64,000 bases of DNA, from positions 113,361,296 to 113,425,295 of the forward strand of contig OY726559.1 in the NCBI GenBank assembly GCA_963383645.1, given 5' to 3'. The DNA comes from Muscardinus avellanarius. Its lineage: Eukaryota > Chordata > Mammalia > Rodentia > Gliridae. The notes under the pieces were generated by a model. That model saw only the letters and a program-made list of their open reading frames with translations, was not told the origin of the DNA and did not search any database. Numbering within the stretch: position 1 is the first letter of the stretch; each line of letters opens with the position of its first letter. The translations under genes and the position numbers were made by a program. Positions 50,140-62,879 of this stretch are shown here, piece after piece.

Positions 50140-50342
50140 CAGTACTGGAGACGGAAGCCAGGGGCATTCTACCTCTGAGCTACACCCCCAGCCCTGTTTT
50201 ATATTCTCTATTTGGAAACAGGGTTTCACTGAGTTGCAAAGGACCTCACTAAGTAGCTGAGGCTGTCCCTGAACCAAGATCCTCCTGTCTCAGCCTCCTG
50301 AAGGCTAGGATTACACGCGTGCGTGCGTCCCCACGCCTGGCT
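50140..50342 (-). mobile_element. B1-dID SINE, subfamily A
   Basis: cagtactggagacggaagcc through gtccccacgcctggct, antisense on plus. Confidence 0.85.
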
Positions 50343-50345
50343 AGA

Positions 50346-51980
50346 CGTGGGAGGCATGATTTTTGTTGGATGAAAGGGGAGAGGAGCTAGGGTTCGGTGA
50401 CCACCTACAATGTACTGGGAGCCATCGCCAAGCTGGGCTCCCAGGGGCTGCGGCTCGGGGGTCTGGCTTGGGGGAGGCTCCCTGGCTGGGTGGGTCAATG
50501 GATGAAGGATGGACCAGAGTTTGTGGAGCACTTGGCAGGAGTGGGGAAAGAGGCGGTGGGGAAGGAAGGCTTCTGGAAAAGCTGGGAACCACATCTGGAG
50601 TCTGTGGGAGGGAACCTGGAATGGGGTAATGGGCAGAGAGAGGCCTAGGCCTTGAGGAGAGGGGCACCTACTCTGGCTGACGCCAGTACTCCAGCCCCAG
50701 ATCCTGGTGGGGCAAATATTTACCCATTGAAGACGGTTGCTAGGCAGCGGGGAGGAGGAGCCAGAGCCTTAGCTGGAGGCTCTTCCAGGCTCTTCCCCAA
50801 CCCTCCCCCAAGACAGCTTAGGGAGGGCAAGCCTGGGCACTCAACTCTGCCCTCTTCCCACACCCCACAGGTTCAACTTACCCCTCTGTGCCTGTGCATC
50901 TTGGGGTCACTCTACCCCTGGGCTCCCAAGTTCACGTTGGCAATAGGCCAAGGGGGGGGGTTGATCCCTGTGCTGCCAGACCATCCCCCACCCTGGGAGA
51001 GGGCTCTGGGGAGTCCTACCACACAAAATGCCCCTTTTCCCAGTCCGCGGTTCAGCAGAGACTGGCCAGGTGTGCATGCCAAGACGTGGGGAGGTGGTAG
51101 AGCAGGGGCTGCTGAAGGATGGAGCCAAGGTGTCCAGGGGCAGAGGCTGGTGGGAGGAGCTTTAGAAGCACAGGGAGCAGGGCTGGTGGAACCAGCGGAG
51201 GGGTCCTGAGGGGAGCGCCCCACTCTGGCCAGAGGGAGAGGAGGGCGGGCGAGCTCGGATGAGCCAGATGTGGCCCGTGTGCTGTGGGCTGTCTCTGGCA
51301 CGGGCGCAGCAGGGCAGGATGTGCCGCTGCAGCTGGAAAGGATTAGTCAGAAGCTAGGAAGGGGCAGCCCCCTGGGAAAGGACCCCCCACACCCGAGGAA
51401 GCAGACAAGAAGGGCAGAGGCCTGCAAGGCGGGGTGGCTGGGGTCCCTTCTTCCAGGGGACCACCCTTACCCACGGTCCTCAAGCTTTTCACCCATTTCT
51501 CTGGCCAGGCCCGAGTTTCTGTACAAAAACGGGGATCCGATTCCATTTCCCCGGGGCTGCGGGACATGGCTGTGGGTCCAGCACACCAGAGGGGCCTCTG
51601 CCTTGTACACCTGAGGGTGGCCTCTCCCTGGGGGTCATGGCTTCTCACTCTCAGCCACAGGCCTCTGGGATTGGGATGGAGGGGTTAAAGGTAAGGGTTG
51701 GCAGGAAGAGAGGACTGTGCTTTCTTTCGGCCAAGGCGACTACAGGGGCAGGTCCCCCCACTCCACGGTAGCCCATGGGTAGATGGAGGCGGTCACTGAA
51801 CTGGGCAGAGGAGCCTCTACAGCTAAACCAAAAGAGGAACTTCCCTGCAAGCCCTACAACAGCAAGAGCCCGGAGGGAGGGAGAAGGGGTAAGGAACCCC
51901 AGGAAGCAAAGCAAAACAGAAGGGTGGGCAGGCTGGGGTGCAGCGTTCAGATAAGACCTCCAGACACAGAATGCAGGCTC
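50346..51980. other. Largest SINE-free island of the upstream flank
   Basis: About 1.6 kb without B1-dID copies, GC-moderate. Open frames occur on both strands but none shows a recognised domain. Avoidance of SINEs over this length may signal regulatory constraint. Confidence 0.45.
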
Positions 51981-51985
51981 TGAGT

Positions 51986-52660
51986 CTGTAATCCTAGTAC
52001 TTGGGAGGCTAAGACAGGAGGATCGCAGGTTCGCGGCCAGCCTCAGCTACGAAGTGAGACCGTTTCAAAATAAAGAATAGAGCCGGGCATGGTGGCACAC
52101 CCTTGTAATCCCAGCACTCCGGAGGCTGAGACTGGAGGATCACGGTTTGCAGACAGCCTCAGCTACTTAGTGAGGCCCTCTGCAACTCAGTGAGACCTGG
52201 TTTCAAAATAAAGAATAAAGAGCCGGGCATGGTGGTGCATGCTTGTAATCTCCGCGCTTGGGAGGCTGAGACAGGAGGATCGCGCAGGTTCGAAGCCAGC
52301 CTCAGCTACTTAGTGAGGCTCTCAGCAACTTAGTGAGACCCTGTTTCCAAATAAAATATAAAATAGGTCTGGGAGTATAGCCCAGAGGTAGAAGGCCTCT
52401 GAGTTCCACCCCCAGTACCATCAAAACAATAAAAAGAAAGAAGGAAAGAAAGAAAGAAAGGAAGGAAGAAAGAGAGAGAAAAAAAATAGGGCAGGGGGTA
52501 TATCTCGGAGGTCAAATGCCCCTGGATTCCATCCCCAGACCCGCCCCCCCAAAAAAAAATCAAAATAAAGAATAGAAAATGGGCTGAGGGTGTAGCTCGA
52601 AGGTAGAATGTCCTTGGGTTCAATCCCCAGTAACACACACACACACACACACACGCACAC
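51986..52660 (+). mobile_element. Sense SINE block ending in (CA)n
   Basis: B1 half (51987-52078), A B1 half (52081-52215), B dimer (52222-52425) with GAAA/GGAA tail, ID half (52488-52545) and a last ID half (52573-52632) running into (CA)n (52633-52655). Confidence 0.85.
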
Positions 52661-52940
52661 TCACACATGCAGGCAGATCCAAGCTGGCAACCAAAGGGCT
52701 GTTGTTTTCCAAATTCCCATTGGAAAGTTTGAAAAAATACACATGGAAACGTGACTCACTGCCCCCTCCCCAGGGCCCCCCTTTCCTGGTCTCTGATTTT
52801 TCTCCCAGGAGTTAATTCAAGGCACATTCTCACAGAAACCAAAGCTGGATGGGAGAGGCCGGTGGAGAGGCCCGGTGTGGGCTGGGGCAGGCAGGCAGGG
52901 TGGGGGACCCGCTGTGGATTCCAACTTCAAACATACAGAC

Positions 52941-53254
52941 AAGCCGGACACGGTGGTGCACACCTATAATCCCAGCATTTGGGAGGCTGAGGCAGGAGGA
53001 TCCGGGTTTGTGGCCAGTCTCAGCTACTTAGTGAGGCCCTTTGCAACTCAGTGAGACCCTGTTTCAAAACAAAAATAAACGTCGGGCGTGGTGGCGCACG
53101 CTTGTAATCCCCGCGCTTGGGAGGCGGAGACAGGAGGATCGTGCAGGTTTGAAGCCAGCCACGCTGGCGTAAGAGACCCTGTTTCCAAATAAAAATATAA
53201 AATAGGTCTGGGAGTGTAGCCTGGAGGTAGAAGGGTTCCATCCTCAGTACCACA

Positions 53255-53306
<52 letters not shown>

Positions 53307-53460
53307 GATAGGGCTGGGGATGTAGCTAGGAGGTCAAATGCCCCTGGGTTCCATCCCAGATACTGAAAAAATAAATATATAAATAGGGTTAGGCACATAG
53401 CTTGGAAGTAGACTGCTCCTGGGGTTAATCCTCACTACCACCAAATATATACATATATAT
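52941..53460 (+). mobile_element. Sense SINE block including subfamily C
   Basis: A B1 half (52942-53078), subfamily C dimer (53082-53251), (CA)n 53252-53303, two ID halves (53308-53365, 53383-53445) and an AT-rich tail. Confidence 0.85.
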
Positions 53461-53574
53461 TAAAAAATAAAATATAATAAAATAAAAAATACGCAGATAC
53501 TTAAGGGTGGAGGTAGTAGAATTCAGTGATGTGACCACAAACCCATCATCGAAACCAAACCATCTTTTTTTTTT

Positions 53575-54431
53575 TTTTTTTGTACTTGGGTTAAATCCAG
53601 GGGGCTCTATCACTAAGCTACATCTCCAGCTCTTTTGTTTATTTATTTATTTATTCAGTTATTTTGTAGTACTGGGATTTTCTTTTTTGTGCGTATGTGG
53701 TACTGGGGATGGAACCCAGGTCATCCTACCTCTGAGCTACACCCTCAGTCCTATTTTTTTATTCTTTCTTTTGAAACAGGGTCTCACTGAGTTGCAAAGG
53801 GCCTCACTAAGTAGCTGAGGCTGTCTGTGAACCTCTATCCTCCTGTCTCAGCCTCCCGAATGCTGTGATTACAAGCGTGTGCCACCACAACTGGCTTATT
53901 TTGTAGTACTGGGGACGGAACCCATGGGCATTCCACTTCCGAGCTACAACCCCAGCCGTATTTTTTTTTAACTTTTTTTTTTTTTTTTTTTTTTTCGGTA
54001 CTGGGGATGGAACCCAGGGGCATTCTACCTCCAAGCTACATCCCCAGCCCTATTTTTGATTCTTTATTTTGAAAAGGGATCTCTTGCCGGGCGTGGTGGC
54101 GCACGCTTATAATCTCCGCGCTTGGGAGGCAGAGACAGGAGGATCGCGCTGGTTCGGAGCCAGCCGCGCTGGTTTAAGAGACCCTGTTTCCACATAAAAG
54201 TTAAAAAATAGGTCTGGGAGTGTAGCCCGTGGGAGTGTAGCCCGGAGGTAGAAGGGCTTCCAGGAACCCCAGTACCACCAAAAAAAAAAAAAAAGAAAAG
54301 AAAGAAAGAAAAGGGATCTCACTAAGTTGCAATGGACCTAAGTAGCTGAGGCTGAGGCTGTCCTTGAACCGTGGTCCTCCCATCTCACCCTCCCAAATGC
54401 TGAGATTACAAGTGTACACCACTACGTCAGG

Positions 54432-54474
<43 letters not shown>

Positions 54475-54533
54475 TATTGTGGTTCTGGGGATGGAACCCA
54501 GGGGTATTCTACCTCCAAGCAACACCCCCAGCC

Positions 54534-54596
<63 letters not shown>

Positions 54597-55025
54597 TCGG
54601 GTCTGGGGATGGAACCCAGGGGCATTCGACCTCTGAGTTATACTCTCTGCCCAACTTTTCATTCTTTATTTTGAAACAGGGTCTCACTAAGTAGCTGAGG
54701 CTGTCCCTAGTTCGCGATCATCCTGTCTCATCCTCTCGAATGCTGGGATTACAAGCGCGCCCCCTCCCCCCAGCTCGGCCCTTATTCTGTATTTTGAAAG
54801 AGGGTCTCACTGAGTTGCAAAGGGCCTCACTAAGGAATACCTGAGGCTGACGGCGAACCCCAATCCTCCTGTCTCAGCCTCTCAAATGCTGGGATCACAG
54901 GCATGAGCCATCACACCCAACTGTTTGTTTTGTATTGAAACAGAGTCTTGCCAAGTTGCCGAGGCTGGCCTAACTGTATCTCAGCCTCCAAATCCTGGGA
55001 TTCCAGGCACCACCACGCCCTGCTA
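53575..55025 (-). mobile_element. Antisense SINE block with TTTC microsatellites
   Basis: ID halves (53580-53632), A (53697-53895), ID (53903-53960), host A copy (53997-54420) carrying the nested C copy, (TTTC)n 54434-54475 and 54535-54598, ID half (54478-54534), A (54599-54775) and B1 halves to 55022. Confidence 0.85.
54071..54320 (+). mobile_element. Subfamily C SINE nested in subfamily A with 13-bp duplication
   Basis: gaaaagggatctc is found at 54071-54083 and 54308-54320. The insert between is a sense C copy in an antisense A copy that resumes exactly. Within the insert gggagtgtagcccg is tandemly repeated (54216-54244). Confidence 0.93.
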
Positions 55026-55860
55026 TGGGTTGCCCTTTGACCAACTCCTAGCCATCTTCCAGGGTCACCTAACAGTGGCTCATCCCTGGTCGCACAATAG
55101 TAATGCTGTCTGTGCGCGAATCTTCTCCCACTGGGAGACGTCCTGGAGGCTGAGCTGTATGGATGGGGCCTTCTTGGGCCTTCCCGTCCCCGCCGAGGCT
55201 CTGCTCCAGTGAGCTGAGACCCCTCGTCCTAGCATCTCAGAGCCGAGCCCGGCCCTGCCTCGTACCACCCACCGCCTTTCCACGCATGCGCACTTCACCA
55301 CCTACGCGCAGCCTCACATGCGCACGCACACACCTAGGCTCCCTGCACACCTGCCTGGGGCGATCGCGCAGCAAGGGCAACAAGAGCTACTATGCGTCTG
55401 GGCTTGTTCTAGCTCTTTCCATCTCTTGGTTTATTTCATCCCCGGCAGGAGCTAAAAAAGAAGAATTTGGCCCAAGGACCTGACGTGCCCGATGGTTCAG
55501 GACAGGTCTCTCCGGGAGCTTATAATTCCAGAGCCACCGTGGGCAAAGGAGATGGGTGTAGGCTTAGCTCTCAATAAATGTTTGTCGAGGGAAGGAACAA
55601 TTTAATTGCCTACCTTTATGGCGGGTCCCATCCCTAGTAAAAGGTAATTTCCAGGCAGCCCTGGGAGGTGAGTTCAGCAGTCATTCTTATTTTATGGAGA
55701 GGACTCCGTCCAAGTGAGTGGGAAGGACCTGCTTCCTGCCCAGAGGTGGGAGTGGGCCCCTGTCCAATCAGCAGCACCTGGAGGGCAGAAAGAGGGACCC
55801 TGTGAGGCACAGGAGGTGGGGGACTCTTGATGCCATCCCCCCAAAGTCTTTGTGTGTGTG
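55026..55860. other. Unique island
   Basis: About 830 nt. 55240-55370 is CpG-containing with short CA-type runs. 55680-55730 may be a MIR remnant. No gene recognised. Confidence 0.4.
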
Positions 55861-56083
55861 CGTGTGTGGTACTGAGGTACTGAGAATAGAACCCAGGGGC
55901 CTTCTACCTCTGGGCTACACCGCCAGACCTATCTTATATTTTATTTGGAAACAAGGTCTCACTAAGATGCTGAGAGCCTCACTAAGTAGCTGAGGCTGGC
56001 TTTGAACCTGCCAGATCCTCCTGTCTCAGCCTCCAAAGTACTGGGATTACAAATGTGCACCACCACGTGCGGCCCAAAGTCTG

Positions 56084-56162
<79 letters not shown>

Positions 56163-56382
56163 GGATGGAGGGATGGAATCCAGGGGCATTCTACCTTGGA
56201 GCTACACTCCCAGCCCTATTCTATTTTATATTTTGAAACAAGATCTTACAAAATGGCAGAAAGCCTCACTAAGTAGCTGGAGCTGGCTGCAAACCTGTGA
56301 TCCTCCTGTCTCAGCCTCCCAAGTACCAGGAAGTTCTACCAGGTGTGTTCTATTCTGAGTTATACTTTCAGCACTTTTTGTT

Positions 56383-56425
<43 letters not shown>

Positions 56426-57010
56426 CTTACTTATTTTTGTGGTACTGGGAATGGAACCCAGAGGCATTCTACCTTCGAGCTACACGTCCAGCCTGATTTT
56501 ATTTCTTATTTGGAAACAGAGTCTTGCTAGTTTGCTGAAATTCTCACTGCTTGCTGAGGCTGTCTTCAAACCTGTTGATCCTCCTATCTCAGCCTCTCAA
56601 GTATGGGGATTACAGGCGTGTGCTCCCACACCCGGCTTATTTATTATTATTTTTATTTGGTACTAGAGATTGAACCCAGGGATATTCAACCTCTGAGCTA
56701 TACCTCTAGCTCTTGTTATTTATTTATTTATTTATTTATTTACTTACTTACTTATTTACTTATTTGTTTATTGTAAGAGGGTCTCACTAAATTGCTGAGC
56801 CTGTCCTTGTACCTGTGACCTACCTCCTGTAATCTCAAATGCTAGGATTATAGGCATGTCTACCATGCCGGCTATTTTTTTTTTTTTAATTTTAAAACAG
56901 GGCCTCAATAAGTTGCTGAGGGTCTCAATAACTTGCTGAGGCTGGCCTCGAACCTGTAATCCTCCTGTCTCAGTCTCCCAAGGACTGGGATTACAGGCAT
57001 GTCTCACTGT
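55861..57010 (-). mobile_element. Antisense SINE block with GT/GA and TTTA repeats
   Basis: B dimer (55868-56073), (GT)n/(GA)n 56088-56159, A dimer (56165-56345), (TTTA)n 56383-56433, dimer (56440-56640), ID half (56658-56715), (TTTA)n 56717-56772 and B1 halves (56775-56875, 56895-57010). Confidence 0.85.
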
Positions 57011-57089
57011 GCCTGGATAATTCCTGGATATTTGGAATTAATAATTGTTTGTTTCAGGGTGAGATGGGAATTTTTCAGTTTAAAAAAAA

Positions 57090-57200
57090 AAAAGCTTTGT
57101 CATTCTACAAATGAAGAGGCTGAGATTGGAATGAAGATTCTACTACAGCTAATAGTTATTGAGTTTTTACCATGCTAGGCACAGTTACAAATAACAGGAC
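57090..57200 (+). repeat. MIR remnant
   Basis: acagctaatagttattgagt and ttaccatgctaggcacagtt (57143-57186) match the MIR 5' consensus (agctaacatttattgagcgc...atgtgccaggcact). Confidence 0.55.
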
Positions 57201-57205
57201 AGGAG

Positions 57206-57675
57206 CTGGGCGTGGTGGTGCACACTTGTAACCCCAGTACTTGGGAGGCTGAGACAGGAGGATTGCAAGTTCACGGCCAGTTCCAGCTACTTAGGCCTTC
57301 GCAATTTAGTGAGACCCTGTTTCAAAATAAAGGATAAAAAAAAAAATAAGACAATAAAACACAAGCCGGGCATGGTGCCACATGCTTGTAATCCCAGTAT
57401 TTGGGAGGCTGAGACCAGAAGATCACGTTTTGCAGCCAGCCTCAGCTACTTAGTGAGGTCCTTTGCAACTCAGTGAGACCCTGTTTCAAAATAAAGGATA
57501 AAAGCTGGGCGTGGTGGCGCATGCTTGTAATCCCCAAGCTTGGGAGGCTGAGATAGGAGGATCACACAGGTTCAAAGCCAGCCTAACCTGGTTTAAGAGA
57601 CCCTGTTTCCAAATAAAAAATAAAATAGGTCTGGAAGTGTAGCCCGAAGGTAGAAGGCCCCTGGGTTCCATTCCC

Positions 57676-57718
<43 letters not shown>

Positions 57719-57926
57719 AAAATAAAGGATAAAAAAAAAAAAACAGGACAAGGGGGTGTAGTTTGGAGGTTGAATGCCCCTGGGTTCCATCCCCAGACCC
57801 ACACACACAAAAATAAAAAATAAAAACAAAAGGGAAAGGGTCTGGAAGTATAGCCTGGAGGTAGAAAAGCCCCTGGGTTCCACCCCCAGTACCACAATAA
57901 AGAAAGAGACAGAGAGAGACAGAGAC

Positions 57927-57997
<71 letters not shown>

Positions 57998-58240
57998 GAG
58001 AGAAAGAGAATAAAAAAACTGGCTGGGGATGTGGCTTGGAGGTAGAATGCCCCTGGGTTTCATCCCCAGTACCACCAAAAAAAAAAAAAAAAAAAATAGA
58101 GCTAGGAGTATAGCTTGGTAGAATGCCCCTGGGTTCAATCCCTGGCACCACAAAAAAGAAAATAATCATATAAGGCTGGGGGTGTAGCTCAGGGGTGGTA
58201 CAGGCTGAGTTCAATCTCCGTACTGCATGCAGCCACACAC
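57206..58240 (+). mobile_element. Sense SINE block with (CA)n and long (GA)n
   Basis: A halves (57207-57335, 57364-57500), C-like dimer (57504-57677), (CA)n 57678-57715, ID half (57750-57800), ID half of B type (57838-57893), (GA)n 57902-58009 and three more ID halves to 58230. Confidence 0.85.
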
Positions 58241-58935
58241 ATAGTGGGTAAACTGAGACCTGAGACGCTGCCGTCTACCCTTCCTCTACTTCCCTCCCCT
58301 CCAAGGGGTCCCTGACCAGCCCAGCCTAGCTGTCACCATCCCCGTGCTAATTGATGTGGCCTCCTAATTACTGATGACAAGGAGGCAATTAGGCCCAATT
58401 AGGTAGCCAGTGCTAATTAGAGTTCAGCTTCTGCACTGCCTCTGGGAGCCCTTGGGGTCTGCCGGAGACTGCTGCCCACCTCCCCTGTGCCCCGGAAGGA
58501 GTATGCCTGCACCTGGAGCTTGGCGAAAGTTCATATTCTTCTCTTGCCCCCCAAGGGCCAAAGGTCGAGCACCTTGCTTCACCCCCACACCTCCACACCA
58601 CTCGTGGCCGTCTGGGTCCCACCAGGCACGACTCGGCTTGCGCAACAACCCGCAACGCAACGTTCCTCTCATTCCTCAGTCCTGTCTCCTTCCCGTTGGC
58701 CCTCCCTGGAGCTGGGGGCCTTGTCACTGGGCCAGACAGCCCACTTGGGCCCCAGAGCTTGGACCCCTGAGATGCGCAGGTCCTGAGTCCTTCGATGACT
58801 CAGCCCCACCGTGACTCCATAGGAAGGGCGTGAATTCCATGCTACAGGATTCCATGTTGTTCTTGAATTTGCCTTTTCTCCATGTGTCTGCTTTCATTCC
58901 CCCAGACCCGGCACTGAAATAAAAAAGTCCCTTCT
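58241..58935. promoter_or_regulatory. Unique island with clustered TAAT-type motifs
   Basis: Five TAATT/AATTA motifs lie within 58348-58420, and a TGACTCAGC at 58796-58804. No exon recognised. The motif cluster suggests a distal regulatory element. Confidence 0.45.
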
Positions 58936-59281
58936 GACCAGGCATGGTGGCACACACTTGTAATCCCAGAATTTGGGAGGCCGAGAAAGGAGGATCGCAG
59001 TTCGCGGACAGCCTCAGCTACTTAGTGAGGCCCTTTGCAACTCAGTGAGACCCTGTTTCAAAACAAAGAATCAAGCCAGGTGTTGTGGCGCACGCTTGTA
59101 ATCCCAGCGCTTGGGAAGCTGAGACAGCAGGATGGCGCAGGTTCAAAGCCAGCCTCAGCTACTTAGTGAGGCTCTCAGCAACTTAGTGAGACCCTGTTTC
59201 CAAATAAAGTATAAAATAGGTCTGGGAGTCTAGCCCGGAGGTAGAAAACCCCTGGGTTCCACACCCCACCCCCCCGTACCA

Positions 59282-59330
<49 letters not shown>
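58936..59330 (+). mobile_element. Two sense SINEs ending in (CA)n
   Basis: B1 half of A type (58940-59072) and a B dimer (59075-59280) followed by (CA)n (59282-59326). Confidence 0.85.
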
Positions 59331-59414
59331 TCTGTGACTTTGGAAAAACAGCCATCTTTCTTTGGGCCTTATTATCCATACCTGCAAAACAAGATTTCTT
59401 TCTTTTTTAATTTT

Positions 59415-60632
59415 TTTGCAGTACTGGGGATGGAACCCAGTGTCATTCTACCTCCAAGCTACGCCCCCAGTCCTATTCTTTACTCTTTATTTATTTATTT
59501 ATGTTTTGGTGGTACTGGGAATTGAACCCAGGGGGCATTCTACCTCTGAGCTACACCACCAGCCATATTCTTATTCTTTTTTTTTCTCTTCAGTACTAGG
59601 GATGGAACCAAGGGACATTCTACCTCCTAGTGACATCCACAGCCCTATTTTTTTTTTTTTAATTCTTTATTTTGAAACAGAGTCTCACTGAGTTGCAAAG
59701 GACCTCACTAAGTAGCTGAGGCTGGCCACGAACTCCGATCCTCCTGTCTCAGCCTCCTGAATGCTGGGATTACAAGTGTGCACCACTGCACCCAGCTTCT
59801 TTATTCTTTTTATTTCTTTCTTTGTGTGTGTGTGTGTGTGTGTGGTACTGGGGGTGGAACCCAGAGGCTTTCTACCTCCAGGCTATACTCCCAGACCTAT
59901 TTTATACTTATTTGGAAACAGGGTCTCACTAAGTAGCTGAGGCTGGCTTGGATTATAAGCGTGCACAACCACTCCTGGCTATTCTTTTTATTTAAAAAAA
60001 AATTTTTTTTTATGGTACTGGGGATAGAAGCCATGAGTACTGTACCTCTGAGCTACACCCCCAGACCTAGTCTTTAGTCTTTTTTTTTTTTTTGGTGGTG
60101 GTACTAGGGATGGAACCCAGGGGCATTCTACCTCCAAGTTATACCCCTAGCCCTATTTTTTATTCTTTATTTTATTTAATTATTTATTTTTGGTGGTACT
60201 GGGGGTGGAACCCAGAGGCTTTCTACCTCTGGGCTATACTCCCAGACCTATTTTTTTTATATTTTATTTGGAAACAGGGTCTCACTAAGTTGCTGAGAGC
60301 CTCACTAAGTAGCTGAGGCTGGCTTCGAACCTGTGCGATCATCCTGTTTCAGCCTCCCAAGTGTGGGATTACAAGCATGCACCACCACACCCAGCTTTTA
60401 ATCTATTTATTTATTTATTTATTTTTGCGGTACTGGGGATGGAACCCAGAGGCATTCTACCTCCGAGCAATACCCTACACCTCCAGCCCTATTTTTTATT
60501 CTTTATTTTGAAACAGGGTCTCACTGAGTTGCAAAGGGCCTCACTAAGTAGCTGAGGCTGGCCACAAACTGCAATCCACCTGTCTCAGCCTCCCGAATGC
60601 TGGGATTACAAGTGTGCGGCACCACGCCCAGG
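59415..60632 (-). mobile_element. Antisense SINE block
   Basis: ID halves (59418-59475, 59508-59563), A (59592-59795), (GT)n 59825-59842, B dimers (59843-59980, 60193-60395), ID halves (60015-60070, 60095-60150) and A (60428-60632). Confidence 0.85.
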
Positions 60633-60874
60633 TAGAACGATATTTCTAATGCCCTTCCAACCTCCATCCCTTCTGTTGCAGGGGGGAGAGGATGTGGGCT
60701 GGACTCCCCTCTTGTGTGCCAACAAGGCCTGGGTGGAATGGGGACACCCCTTTTGTACTGAAACTAGGGTACCCCAGAGCTGAATAATAATACAAGTATC
60801 CTGATGAGCTAGAAGAAGCCGGGAAGTCCCCGGCTCTAGCAGGGCCTGGAAGGTTGGAGCTATACAAACCGATG

Positions 60875-60923
<49 letters not shown>

Positions 60924-61015
60924 ACACGCACACGCACACGCACACACACCCTGTGCCTGGAACCTGGGCAGAAAGAAAGAAAGGCAGGTGCTAGATGAAC
61001 CAGAAATGGGACTTA
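60633..61015. other. Unique stretch with (CA)n
   Basis: (CA)n with interruptions at 60877-60951. The rest is unique; nothing recognised. Confidence 0.5.
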
Positions 61016-61529
61016 CTAGCCGGGCGTGGTGGCTCACACTTGTAATCGCAGCATTTGGGCGGCTGAGACAGGAGGATCACGGTTCAGGGCCAGCCTCAGC
61101 TGCTTAGTGAGGCCCTTTGCAACTCAGTGAGACCCTGTTTCAAAATAAAGAATAAAAAATAGGTCTGGAGGTGTCGTTCAGAGGTTGAATGCCCCTGGGT
61201 TCCATCCCCAGTACTGAAAAAAAAAAAAAGTGAGACCTGCATGGATGTGTGGAGTTGAGGCTGGTCCCTCCTGGGGTTCCCTCCTCTACCCACAGATGAG
61301 AAGCACAGAGACCAGAGCTGGGGAGAATGAAGACCTGCGGGCATCCGGTTCCTAGCACCAGGCCCCTCAGCAGCCTTCCCTTTCCTGTGGTGAATCACTG
61401 TTCTTGGGCCCTGGGGACCTAGGAGTCCCTGGTTTGCCGCAAACACTACCATTGCCATGGAAACAGGGGCCCCCCTTCCTCTTTTGCTGATTGATTTCTC
61501 CCTGTGGTCTCCCACAGGTCTCAGCTTTT

Positions 61530-61560
<31 letters not shown>

Positions 61561-61975
61561 GGTATTGTGGATGGAATGCAGGGGCATTTTACCTCCAAGC
61601 TATACCCCCAGCCTAATTTTTATTCTTTATTTTGAAACAGGGTCTCACTGAGTTGCAAAGGGCCTCACTAAGTAGCTGAGGCTGGCCAAGAACCAGGATC
61701 TTCCTGCCTCAGCCTCCCAAATGCTGGGATTACAAGGGTGCGCCACCATGCCAGGCTGACTTTGTGTGTGTTTGGGGGCTACTTGGGATGAAACCCAGGG
61801 GCATTCTACCTCTGAGCTACACCCCCAGCCCTATTTTTTATTCTTTATTTTGAAACAGGATCTCACTGAGTTACAAAGGGCCTAAGTAACTGAGGTTGTC
61901 CACGAACCTCGATCCTAGGGTCTCAGCCTCCCGAATGCTGGGATTACAAGCGTGCACCACCACGCCCGGCTCCAG
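61016..61975. mobile_element. SINEs around a short unique segment
   Basis: Sense A (61019-61215), unique 61230-61530 with nothing recognised, then antisense A copies (61560-61757 and 61785-61970). Confidence 0.8.
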
Positions 61976-62470
61976 CTGACTCTTAATTGATTTAACTGTC
62001 TCTCATTTCATGTCCCCATGAGAACATCAGTCTCACATCATGACTCTCCAGGTCCGCACCTCCAAACCCTCACGCCGGGCTCCTTTCCTGGGGAGGGGGA
62101 CACCCTTCAGCCTGGGGACCCAATTGGAAAACATCTTTTTCCAGGAAGGATAAATCACCCTGGCCTCAGATACCACGCCCGGCCTTGGTGGGGCCTCAGG
62201 ATTGCATCTCTTCTGGGCTGGGGCAAGGGAGGTGGCCACGGGGAGAGACCGACGGACGCTGGCGCCACCTGCTGGCGGGGTCCGGGATGAGCACATCTTT
62301 TCCTTGCCGGTGGGCGTGTCTAGAGTGCAGAAGGCCCGACCAAAGGTCCTTTCAGGAAAGACAATCATTGCGTCATCGGTTCTTCATTCATTCACAAGTA
62401 TTTACTCAGCACTGTCTGTGTGTCCTCGTGAAGCAAATAAAATCTTGAATGCTTCGAGAGGGGGAAATGG
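61976..62470. promoter_or_regulatory. Unique island with strong CTCF-like motif
   Basis: tggcgccacctgctgg at 62260-62275; its reverse complement CCAGCAGGTGGCGCCA matches the CTCF core in full. 62375-62425 looks like an L2 remnant (cattcattcacaagtattta). No gene. Confidence 0.5.
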
Positions 62471-62643
62471 AGACCGGGCGTGCTGGCGCACGCTTGGAAT
62501 CCCAGCATTTGGGAGGCTGAGATAGGAGGATTGCACGGGTTCGCAGCCAGCCTCAGCTATTTAGGCTCTCAGCAACTTAAAGGGATCTTGATGGGATCTT
62601 GTCTCAAGAAAGAAAGAATGAAAGAACAAAAGAAAGAAAGAAG

Positions 62644-62701
<58 letters not shown>

Positions 62702-62775
62702 GGCTGGGGGTGTAGCTCAGAGGTAGAATGCCCCTGGGTTTAGTCCCCAGCACCACATGATAGAAAGTAAAAAAG

Positions 62776-62826
<51 letters not shown>

Positions 62827-62830
62827 AGTG
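62471..62830 (+). mobile_element. Sense SINE halves separated by (GAAA)n
   Basis: B1 half (62474-62605), (GAAA)n 62607-62700, ID half (62701-62757), second (GAAA)n 62775-62827. The dimer appears split by expansion of its internal A-rich linker. Confidence 0.85.
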
Positions 62831-62879
62831 CACACCTGAGAGTGTGTGTGTTTTGTGATACTGGATTTTTTTTTTTTTT

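Noticed and set aside
57486..58238. 250-codon minus frame
   Set aside because: Made of SINE ID halves, (GT)n and (TC)n; low complexity.
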